Assembly: GCA_964520045.1 (NCBI GenBank)
Contig: CAZFMJ010000077.1
Coordinates: 1-13,329, forward strand
Reading direction: 5' to 3'
From: CAZFMJ01 sp964520045
GTDB taxonomy: Bacteria > Elusimicrobiota > Elusimicrobia > Elusimicrobiales > CAZFMJ01
DNA length: 13,329 bases
The position numbers and the translations under genes are program-made. Positions 7,770 to 13,329 of the stretch are shown here, in pieces; positions within the stretch are counted from its first letter, which is position 1; each line of letters opens with the position of its first letter. The notes under the pieces were generated by a model. The model was not told where the DNA came from. It did no database searches and saw only the letters and a list, made by a program, of their open reading frames with translations.

Positions 7770-9263
7770 TCACTGACAGTCAGGGGGTGAATCCCCTTCA
7801 TTCTGCATCTGCGTCTGCGTATCAGCCAAACCGGACAATGCCGATATCGCTCCGGAAATCATCGAACCCGCTATCAGACTTGAAACAATCAGCGTGCCCG
7901 CTCCAAGCGCTATTCCGGCCAGAATAGAAAGTCCAGCCCAAATAGCAATAACTGCGACCAAAACCGCCAGCATAATGAGCAACAGAAGAAATAAAAGAAA
8001 CATAAAAATCATCATTGCGCCTGAAGGCTTTTTGCATTTCTTAATATTCATTTGCTGCCTGTAAGTACAGTCTCTTTGTGAAGCGGTAACTCCGCATTCA
8101 GCGGCGAGAGCCACAGCCAAACGATTATACTCCTCGCAATCAGACTGAAGCTGAGCGGCTTTCCTATTCCACTCATCTCTTGCTCCTCCCGAATCACACT
8201 TGGGCTGCATGCCGGGCTGCATCTCGCATGAAAGCCTTTCCATGTCATCTGCCAACCTAGTCATATCCGGATTATATTTTGCCTGCGCGTCCTGGCATTT
8301 TTTCCACGCATCGCCTAAATCATCAATGTCGTCTAAGGGATCGTTCAAATCCCCGGGATCCGGAACCTCCACCTCACCGTCGACATCAAGGAGATCAAGG
8401 TCAAGCGAAGTTCCGTCATAAGTGGAGCCGACATACGTTTCTCTCGCTTCGAAAGCGCAGCCTGAACAGGATTCTCCGATTTTGGTCGTCGCATAAGTCT
8501 CGCCAAGCCTAAAAAACTTTCGGTTGCTGCCCAGTCTTTTGGATCCGACATGCGTCTTCTGCCTATTAAAAATATAATTCCGCCACGTAAAAGCCAAAAC
8601 TTTGCCTGTTTTTTTCCCGCTGATCCTTGAAGGTGAAGGCTTGCCCGGATTAGGAATGTTTTTAAAACTGGACGCTATCGCAGGCCCCATGAGATGCCCC
8701 CCTCCTTCGCCATGGATGCCGGATGAGGGATAGGACATGCCGCCTTTTCCGTCAATCACTCCGGCAAGGTCGCCGTATTTTAAATCGCGCCCGATCATGA
8801 TATCATCCCCGGCTCCGCTCCATGTTATATTGTCGCCGGGGCTGGCTATGCCTTTTATTGTCCGTTTCTTGCCTGCAAGTCCGATTATTTTTTTATCTCC
8901 TACTATCTCTCTACCTCCCACAACAAACGGCAATGAAGACTGCTGTGAAGGAAGAGCCGAGCCCACGCCTCTTACGAACGAACCTAAAAATGAATCCGGA
9001 CTGCTTGAGGCTTCCGCTTTTGCAAGAGCGGATTGGAACGCCGAATAAGACGACTGCGCGCTCCATTCATAACTGCCGGTCAAGGAATCTATAAACCTTG
9101 AAAAACCAGGTATGCGGACCAAATCCGTCTGCGTAAGTATAAAAGAAACGGAAATAAGGCTGAGCAATATAAGCAAAGGAAGCGTGCCTCTTCCTTTTTT
9201 AAAAAGCAAATACAGCGTTGCCAAAAAGGTTTTTTTCCTGTTCCGTATTATAAAGTTCCCCAT
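7770..9263 (-). CDS. Cys-rich membrane protein of unknown family
   Basis: 497 aa from ATG 9263 (MGNFIIRNRKK), which has a weak AGGG upstream; an in-frame TTG at 9335 would add 24 unconvincing residues. Order: very basic N-terminus, a membrane helix at about 28-45 (a weaker hydrophobic stretch at 12-21 precedes it), a long polar Gly/Ser-rich region, CxxC at 266-269 (ESCSGC), an acidic stretch (about 286-318), then a region with Cys323, 346, 356, 376, 390, 399 and 410. Two or three strongly hydrophobic helices follow at about 416-475, and the tail ends in DCQ. FNR at 232-234 and TYVGST at 276-281 loosely echo the FNR and YTGT motifs of the sister proteins. The even, spaced cysteines suggest disulphides and thus an exported loop. 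The family is not recognised. Confidence 0.85.
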   Translation of the reverse strand: MGNFIIRNRKKTFLATLYLLFKKGRGTLPLLILLSLISVSFILTQTDLVRIPGFSRFIDSLTGSYEWSAQSSYSAFQSALAKAEASSSPDSFLGSFVRGVGSALPSQQSSLPFVVGGREIVGDKKIIGLAGKKRTIKGIASPGDNITWSGAGDDIMIGRDLKYGDLAGVIDGKGGMSYPSSGIHGEGGGHLMGPAIASSFKNIPNPGKPSPSRISGKKTGKVLAFTWRNYIFNRQKTHVGSKRLGSNRKFFRLGETYATTKIGESCSGCAFEARETYVGSTYDGTSLDLDLLDVDGEVEVPDPGDLNDPLDDIDDLGDAWKKCQDAQAKYNPDMTRLADDMERLSCEMQPGMQPKCDSGGARDEWNRKAAQLQSDCEEYNRLAVALAAECGVTASQRDCTYRQQMNIKKCKKPSGAMMIFMFLLFLLLLIMLAVLVAVIAIWAGLSILAGIALGAGTLIVSSLIAGSMISGAISALSGLADTQTQMQNEGDSPPDCQ

Positions 9264-9296
9264 ATGGCTAACCCTATCTTGAAAGGTATCCGGTTT

Positions 9297-9420
9297 CCCA
9301 GCCGCCCAGAAACCCAGAAAGAAACCACTAAACAATTAAAGATTTTCGTGAAATCCCCATAATCGGTTCCCAATCTCTTTTCTGTCTGTGTCTGGTGACT
9401 TGGGCGTCTGGGTGGCTGGT
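9297..9420. repeat. Imperfect inverted repeat with degenerate CTGG-type units between the 451-aa and 497-aa genes
   Basis: 9297-9313 is an imperfect reverse complement of 9404-9420 (13 of 17 positions by eye). The right side also contains GTCTGTGTCTGGTGACTTGG (9384-9403), related to the CTGGTGA heptamers at 7316-7343. Between the arms, 9345-9376 reads on the minus strand as GAGATTGGGAACCGATT-like sequence resembling 10917-10950. No promoter could be assigned in this 164-base gap. Confidence 0.5.
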
Positions 9421-9427
9421 CCCCCTT

Positions 9428-10783
9428 CTACTTGCCTCCGGCCATGCTTCCTAAAAGCCCTATTATCCCGGCTATTGCAGCCATCCACATCGCGTATGTA
9501 GCGTATGACCCGCCCGCCAGCGCCATACCGGCCGCGGTAGCAGCGACTCCTCCACCTATCACATATATCGTTCCAAGCATGGTCTGGCCGAACGAGGATA
9601 TTATCATCGTGCCCAACCCCATAGCCATCACTGCAAGCATCAATGCTATTCCGGCCACGATTTGACCTATCGTTTCTAGTATACCTCCCTCGCGGACAAG
9701 TTTTGCGGCTATTGCCGAAAGGATCGCAGACACGATTATCAGGATCATAGCTATCATAACCGCGCCTTTCCACGGACTTACATCCTTAGGCTTATCCTCG
9801 GTATAATCCGCAGGCTGTTCTTCATTAAAAGCCCCTATGGGTGTGGGGGTATTATCAAGATTAGGAGCGGTCGTCACTCCGGCTCCGCCGGTTCCCGCGC
9901 CCACTCCCACACCGCCGGTTCCCTCGCCCGCGCCGGCGGCGCCTTCCCATGCCTTATCCTGCGTGGACTTAATCATGTCGACATCAGTGCCCGTATAAGA
10001 TTTCTGCGTCGCTTTTATAGCCTTAGACTGCGGATACGCGCCTCTTGCACGGCCTCCCGCCGTCATCCTGCCTTTGGCTGTTATCCCCCTCCTTCCCTTT
10101 ATTGCAAGAAGCCTATTTCTTCTGGCATCAAACTTGGGGGATGCCGAAATGGAGCTTAAATCCTTGTTGAAAGCGGTCTTTGGCCCGCCTAATTTATTTT
10201 GTCCAAATTGGTTGGCGAATCCACCGAAACCGCTGTTTTTATCATTTGCGCCCCCCATGGAACTGGTAAGCTCGCCCATACTGCTTCCTATGAGCTTTTT
10301 GAATTGGTCCTGCATGTTGGGAACGGGCGGAGGCGACTCCTTATACTCCTGTTTTTTAACCGGCGGAGTCTGCTGAATTTCTTCCTGCTCATCGGCCAAA
10401 AACATATCATGGTTGGCATTTTTAAACATTTCAAGAGAGGACGCGTCTTTGCTGCCTCTCAACATTGCCGGCACATAAGGCGACTCGGCGGATGATTTTA
10501 TTGTGCTTGCATCAAATGCCTTATTTAACGAGCCATCGCCGAAAACATTATATTTTACGGCCAGAAAACCTCCGCCTAAGGCCAATGCCGTAATACCCGC
10601 GGTAAAAAGTAGCGCGCTTTTTCCGGCCAAAAGTCCGCCGAGAAACCCTGCGCCTTCCGGCGCCGTCGCCATTCCGCCCGCGCCGCCCAAACCTATCATG
10701 TTTCTAAACCATGGGATAACGCCTTTTTTCTCTTTATCCCTTTTCTTTTGGCCGGAAACATTTATTTCAGGCAAATCGTCCAT
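9428..10783 (-). CDS. Membrane protein of unknown family, paralogue of the 466-aa protein
   Basis: 451 aa from ATG 10783 (MDDLPEINV), chosen for GGAGGT 6-7 bases upstream; the longer frame is read through a heptamer repeat. Order: Lys/Arg-rich N-terminus with PWFRN (1-30), Gly-rich stretch, membrane helix (about 56-76), SPYVPAML (101-108), KDASSLEMFKN (112-122), a Pro/Gln-rich segment, ANQFGQNK (190-197), FDARRNRLLAIKGRRG (218-233), SYTGTDVDMIKST (262-274), a Gly/Ala run (281-303), DKPKDVSPWK (330-339), then about four membrane helices (340-360, 373-396, 402-424, 427-447). The motif order equals that of the 466-aa protein two genes upstream, and RLLAIKG is shared with the 216-aa protein. TrbL/VirB6-type multi-helix secretion proteins are a remote alternative, but I see no specific match. 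Confidence 0.87.
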   Translation of the reverse strand: MDDLPEINVSGQKKRDKEKKGVIPWFRNMIGLGGAGGMATAPEGAGFLGGLLAGKSALLFTAGITALALGGGFLAVKYNVFGDGSLNKAFDASTIKSSAESPYVPAMLRGSKDASSLEMFKNANHDMFLADEQEEIQQTPPVKKQEYKESPPPVPNMQDQFKKLIGSSMGELTSSMGGANDKNSGFGGFANQFGQNKLGGPKTAFNKDLSSISASPKFDARRNRLLAIKGRRGITAKGRMTAGGRARGAYPQSKAIKATQKSYTGTDVDMIKSTQDKAWEGAAGAGEGTGGVGVGAGTGGAGVTTAPNLDNTPTPIGAFNEEQPADYTEDKPKDVSPWKGAVMIAMILIIVSAILSAIAAKLVREGGILETIGQIVAGIALMLAVMAMGLGTMIISSFGQTMLGTIYVIGGGVAATAAGMALAGGSYATYAMWMAAIAGIIGLLGSMAGGK

Positions 10784-10797
10784 AAAAATCACCTCCG

Positions 10798-10839
10798 AAA
10801 CCAAAACCCGAAACTCTAAATCCAAAACTCAAAACTCAA
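10798..10839. repeat. Degenerate heptamer array, AACTCAA type
   Basis: Six 7-base units in exact register: AAACCAA, AACCCGA, AACTCTA, AATCCAA, AACTCAA, AACTCAA. The array abuts the ribosome binding site of the 451-aa gene (complement of ACCTCC at 10791-10796), so it forms the immediate 5' leader of that gene. Confidence 0.8.
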
Positions 10840-10869
10840 AACATTTTATTTTTTACAGTTGCAAAGCTT

Positions 10870-10950
10870 GATCTCTCGTAAAAAGTCTAAATTCGTCCCC
10901 CTGCTTTATTTTTCCTGATCTCGTAATATCCCGATTTCCCAATCTCGTCC
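10870..10950. repeat. Dispersed GATCTCGTAA-type short repeats
   Basis: Related words occur at 10870-10881 (GATCTCTCGTAA), 10917-10927 (GATCTCGTAAT) and 10941-10950 (AATCTCGTCC), with TATCCCGATTTCCC between the last two. On the minus strand this reads GAGATTGGGAAATCGGGAT-like, similar to a stretch near 9345-9376. It lies just past the stop codon of the 216-aa gene. No terminator is seen. Confidence 0.5.
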
Positions 10951-10953
10951 TCT

Positions 10954-11604
10954 TTAGACGGCCATTTTTTTTACCAAATAGTAAATAAAAACCGAAAACA
11001 CAGCTATTCCGAAAAATACAGCAAACATAAGTTTTGCGGCATTTTTCTTTGCCTGAGCTTTTGCCGCCGCTTCAAGATAAGACACTTCCGGATCAGCCTT
11101 CGCATTTCTCACGGTAATATCCGGCCGACCCTTTACAAAACCCGAATCACCGTCAAAAACCGTGTCCTCTTCATCCTTAACAAAACCGCTCGCGCCTTTT
11201 ATCGCAAGGAGCCGCTCGCGGTTAAAAACAGGCCTTTGAAAAGTGCCCATAACCCCTTTCATATCAAACGCTATTCCGCCGGCCTGAAGAATATTCTGAG
11301 CTTCCGCTTCTTTCGGCAGAACGCGGCCGTCAGCAATTACATCCGTTCTTTTGACCCGCTGTCCGCTCATATACTCAAGCGCCTTTATTGAATCATTGCC
11401 GCTGTACGCCCCGGCTTTGATTTTATCCAAATAAGCTATCGACTCCTGCATTGAATCCCCCGTATAAAACGCATTTTTGCCGCTTCCCACAACTCCCAAA
11501 CCTGCGGCAACGGCCGTTAAAATAAGCGCGGTGAAAATGCCTGAATATCTGGCTGAAGCCATTTCAAAAACCGCCTTGCACAGTTTTGTAAGTAAATTAG
11601 TCAT
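10954..11604 (-). CDS. Small membrane protein of unknown family with helices at both ends
   Basis: 216 aa. One membrane helix at about 21-40 and one at about 191-211, with a polar middle. Motifs shared with sister proteins: KNAFYTG (43-49; KNAAYTG in the 466-aa protein), SIKALEYM (72-79; compare ASSLDYF) and FNRERLLAIKGASG (127-140; RNRLLAIKGRRG in the 451-aa protein). It therefore looks like a reduced version of the same architecture. The start is uncertain: ATG 11604 lies inside a short repeat (ATGACTA twice) with no Shine-Dalgarno. In-frame ATG 11562, just before the first helix, has AAGGCGG upstream and would give 202 aa. There are 92 bases to the upstream gene and 170 to the downstream one. 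Confidence 0.85.
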   Translation of the reverse strand: MTNLLTKLCKAVFEMASARYSGIFTALILTAVAAGLGVVGSGKNAFYTGDSMQESIAYLDKIKAGAYSGNDSIKALEYMSGQRVKRTDVIADGRVLPKEAEAQNILQAGGIAFDMKGVMGTFQRPVFNRERLLAIKGASGFVKDEEDTVFDGDSGFVKGRPDITVRNAKADPEVSYLEAAAKAQAKKNAAKLMFAVFFGIAVFSVFIYYLVKKMAV

Positions 11605-11651
11605 TTAGTCATCAGCGTCCCATTATCCGTTATCCATTATCCACCATTATC
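11598..11651. repeat. TTAGTCA and CATTATC heptamer repeats at the start of the 216-aa gene
   Basis: TTAGTCA (11598-11604) is followed by TTTAGTCA (11605-11612), then CATTATC, CGTTATC, CATTATC in register (11621-11641) and another CATTATC after three bases (11645-11651). The start codon candidate at 11602-11604 is part of the first repeat, so the usual ribosome binding position is occupied by repeat sequence. Confidence 0.75.
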
Positions 11652-11696
11652 CCCCAATCAGTTTTAGTTAGTTACGAGCCTTCTCTTTAATAACAC

Positions 11697-13097
11697 TTAT
11701 TTCGGAGGTATAGTAAACTTAACTCCAGTGCTGCTGGTGCCTGTAGTTGAACCAGGCTGTCCTTGTCCCAACCCTAATTCTTTGGCTGTAACATCGCTTC
11801 CGGAGACCTGCCCTTGCACTGGATTCTTAATATCCACTTTTTCTTCAATCCCCTGTATGGCCTTGTATGCGGCATATATCAAGGCGGCTCCTATCGCTGC
11901 GTACATCATGCCCATCCATTTCTGCTTGTATTTGGTGGCCATAACCATGCCCGCAAAAATCACAACCGAAGCCGCTAGTATCGCCAAATACCCGGTTATT
12001 TTTGCATGTGTTGCATAGGCAGGCGTTTTCGCCAGATATTTTGTCAGGGCGATCAAAAGAGCGGATACGACCATCGCAATCAAAGCTATCGTCTGCATCT
12101 TTTTCCATGGAGATTCATCTTTAGGTTTTTTTTCAGGCTCCGGCGGTTCGCTCTGATTGTCATTAAGCGATGGATCGCTTACTTTTAAATTTCCGGCGCC
12201 AAGACCTGCCCCTCCGGTTACCCCCGCTCCCCCGCCTATGCCGACATCTCCGGCGCCGGCTGTTTCTCCCGAAAAGGCCTCCTCTGCGGTTGATTTTGCC
12301 CCCGCCTCAGTGCCCGTATATGCCGCGTTTTTGCTGGTTTTAGAAGCAAACTTAGCCTGTCCAAAAGCTCCTCTTCTATTAAATGCCGGGACAGAGCGTT
12401 TACCCGAAACAGACGACTTGCCCTTTTTTGCGGCATTTAAGGCGGAAACCTGTCCGGCAGAAGCCCCTATGGGCGCTTTATAAATATTCTGAAACTGGCT
12501 TCCTATGCCCCCGGACATGCCCATGCCTCCGCCTAACTTAACTCCCGAGCCCGCCGCTGAAAAACCGGACGCTTTCACAAGCGACGGCTTCATAAAAGCC
12601 TCTTCTCCTCCGGAAGGGGAAGCCGGCATATCCGCGCCGGAAGTATTGTAAGCATCTGCGGAACCGCTGTCTTCCTGTTTGCTTTTTTCATCCGCCGACG
12701 CTCCATCTCCTACTCCGGCTATGTTTTCCTTTTTAGCCTGCTCCTTAAAATAATCGAGGGACGAAGCCTTATCGCCTGAATCGCCCGACAGCCCCCGGCG
12801 TTCCGCCTGAGCATCCCGGGTAAGGCTCTCGTAATAACTGTTTTGGAACAGGCCGGGCACATATCCGGAATTTGACCCCGGACCTATCATATTGTAAATA
12901 ACCCCGACCCCTGCGGCTATCGTGGCCCCGCCCAAGACCATGCCCAGTATTCCGGCCTTGCTTGAAAACAATCCGCCCAAACTTCCAAGTCCCGGAATAT
13001 TGGATCCGCCGGAAGAACCAAAAAGCCGTGATAATGCAATCCATATCCCGGGTTTACTTTTCCTTTCATTTTCCTTATTATTCCCCGAAGTGTTCAT
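11697..13097 (-). CDS. Membrane protein of unknown family, first gene of the block, paralogue of the 451-aa protein
   Basis: 466 aa from ATG 13097 (MNTSGNNKEN), chosen for the AGGAGG at 13109-13103 on the minus strand; a frame from ATG 13157 runs through the leader hairpins and is rejected. Order: Lys/Asn-rich N-terminus, Gly-rich stretch, membrane helix (about 48-70), SGYVPGLF (77-84), DKASSLDYFKEQ (109-120), an Asp/Ser/Gly-rich region, GSQFQN (199-204), VPAFNRRGAFGQAKF (236-250), SKNAAYTGTEAGAKST (255-270), a Gly/Ala run (280-302), KKPKDESPWKKM (323-334), helices at about 335-352, 367-388 and 395-414, then a polar tail ending FTIPPK. Which side each C-terminal loop faces is unclear, since positive charges flank several helices. 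The family is not recognised. Confidence 0.88.
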   Translation of the reverse strand: MNTSGNNKENERKSKPGIWIALSRLFGSSGGSNIPGLGSLGGLFSSKAGILGMVLGGATIAAGVGVIYNMIGPGSNSGYVPGLFQNSYYESLTRDAQAERRGLSGDSGDKASSLDYFKEQAKKENIAGVGDGASADEKSKQEDSGSADAYNTSGADMPASPSGGEEAFMKPSLVKASGFSAAGSGVKLGGGMGMSGGIGSQFQNIYKAPIGASAGQVSALNAAKKGKSSVSGKRSVPAFNRRGAFGQAKFASKTSKNAAYTGTEAGAKSTAEEAFSGETAGAGDVGIGGGAGVTGGAGLGAGNLKVSDPSLNDNQSEPPEPEKKPKDESPWKKMQTIALIAMVVSALLIALTKYLAKTPAYATHAKITGYLAILAASVVIFAGMVMATKYKQKWMGMMYAAIGAALIYAAYKAIQGIEEKVDIKNPVQGQVSGSDVTAKELGLGQGQPGSTTGTSSTGVKFTIPPK

Positions 13098-13102
13098 AAA
13101 TT

Positions 13103-13109
13103 TCCTCCT
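13103..13109 (-). promoter_or_regulatory. Strong ribosome binding site deciding the start of the 466-aa gene
   Basis: The minus strand reads TAGGAGGAAATTTATG, giving a near-perfect Shine-Dalgarno 6-7 bases before ATG 13097. Confidence 0.85.
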
Positions 13110-13142
13110 ATTTGACACGGTAGAGGATAGCCAGAAGACGGT

Positions 13143-13223
13143 GGACGTCCCGAACAATTCCTCAGAGGAAGTTGAGTTCGGGACCGTCCCATTCTCAAAG
13201 CTCTTTTAGAAAGAATGGGACGG
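13143..13223 (-). repeat. Tandem hairpins in the leader of the five-gene block
   Basis: In transcript order, CCGTCCCATTCT (13223-13212) pairs exactly with AGAATGGGACGG (13195-13184), a 12-bp stem with a 16-base loop. GTCCCGAAC (13184-13176) then pairs with GTTCGGGAC (13155-13147), extendable by GGAC/GTCC at its base with one bulge. Its loop holds the palindrome TTCCTC-A-GAGGAA (13158-13170). The two stems compete for bases 13184-13189. No U-tract follows, so a classical terminator is not seen. Either a leader RNA structure or a REP/MITE-like element with GGGAC/GTCCC cores is possible. Confidence 0.6.
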
Positions 13224-13285
13224 CAAAACAAAAACATCTTCCGTTTTTTCTCTTCTATCTTTCCTTCTCCATACACCGTTTACCT

Positions 13286-13323
13286 TGTATATTATGTTTC
13301 TTAGTATACTTAGTTTCTGTCAA
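13286..13323 (-). promoter_or_regulatory. Weak promoter candidate upstream of the five-gene block
   Basis: The minus strand has a perfect TTGACA (13323-13318), but the nearest TATAAT-like words are badly spaced: TATACT at 13308-13303 (9 bases) and TAATAT at 13294-13289 (23 bases). The palindrome AGTATACT (13303-13310) lies between. If TATACT is the -10, its -35 would fall at or beyond the window edge. No gene is seen in 13158-13329. Confidence 0.3.
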
Positions 13324-13329
13324 ACATAT

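Noticed and set aside
9264..9335. TTG start giving 24 extra residues to the 497-aa protein
   Set aside because: Rare start codon without a ribosome binding site. The later ATG starts a typical basic N-terminus followed by a membrane helix.
7316..11651. CRISPR array
   Set aside because: The repeats are 7-base, degenerate and without spacers, and no cas gene is present.
9428..13097. Direct assignment of the multi-helix proteins to VirB6/TrbL secretion components
   Set aside because: Only a general similarity in having a C-terminal helix bundle. No family motif, and no ATPase or other secretion gene in the window.
13098..13157. 20-residue N-terminal extension of the 466-aa protein
   Set aside because: It is translated from the leader hairpin region, whereas ATG 13097 follows a near-perfect AGGAGG.

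Overview
The window reads as chromosomal DNA of a Gram-negative-type bacterium, most likely an uncultured candidate-phylum lineage of the Elusimicrobiota/Omnitrophota kind. That placement is inferred from general style only: many secreted or membrane proteins of unknown family, Gly/Ala-rich linkers, and degenerate short repeats in the gaps. It is not based on a marker gene. All nine supported genes lie on the minus strand, so transcription runs from high to low coordinates. I see no rRNA, tRNA, CRISPR array, transposase or integrase.

Right and centre (about 13.3 kb down to 4.75 kb): a block of five genes for large, unrecognised membrane proteins (13097-11697, 11604-10954, 10783-9428, 9263-7770, 7292-4830). 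It is preceded by a leader with tandem hairpins and closed by a strong intrinsic terminator at 4749-4783. Four of the five proteins share a plan: a short basic N-terminus, one membrane helix, a long low-complexity Gly/Ala/Ser region, then one or more C-terminal membrane helices. The 466-aa and 451-aa proteins are paralogues with the same motifs in the same order: YVP; ASSL(D/E)xF; YTGT followed by KST; a Gly/Ala-rich stretch; KPKDxSPWK; then a multi-helix bundle. The 216-aa protein shares the RLLAIKGxxG motif with the 451-aa protein and a KNAxYTG motif with the 466-aa protein. The 497-aa protein adds a cysteine-rich region. The 820-aa protein has only the N-terminal helix and a long, partly helical exported part. 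I infer one cell-envelope assembly that may be undescribed; its function cannot be read from the sequence.

Left (4.7 kb to 0): four recognisable genes. These are an AAA ATPase with a DUF4143 domain and a nuclease-like C-terminus, a squalene/phytoene synthase family enzyme closest in style to HpnD, a dCTP deaminase (dcd), and an exported TPR protein that overlaps dcd by 8 bases.

Every gap inside the five-gene block carries degenerate short repeats, clear 7-base arrays in three of the four: TCACCAG-type, AACTCAA-type and CATTATC-type. There are also larger inverted repeats and REP-like palindromes. One array runs onto the start codon of the 216-aa gene, and others produce false N-terminal extensions of the neighbouring reading frames. 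I therefore chose later start codons, with better ribosome binding sites where one is visible, for several genes.
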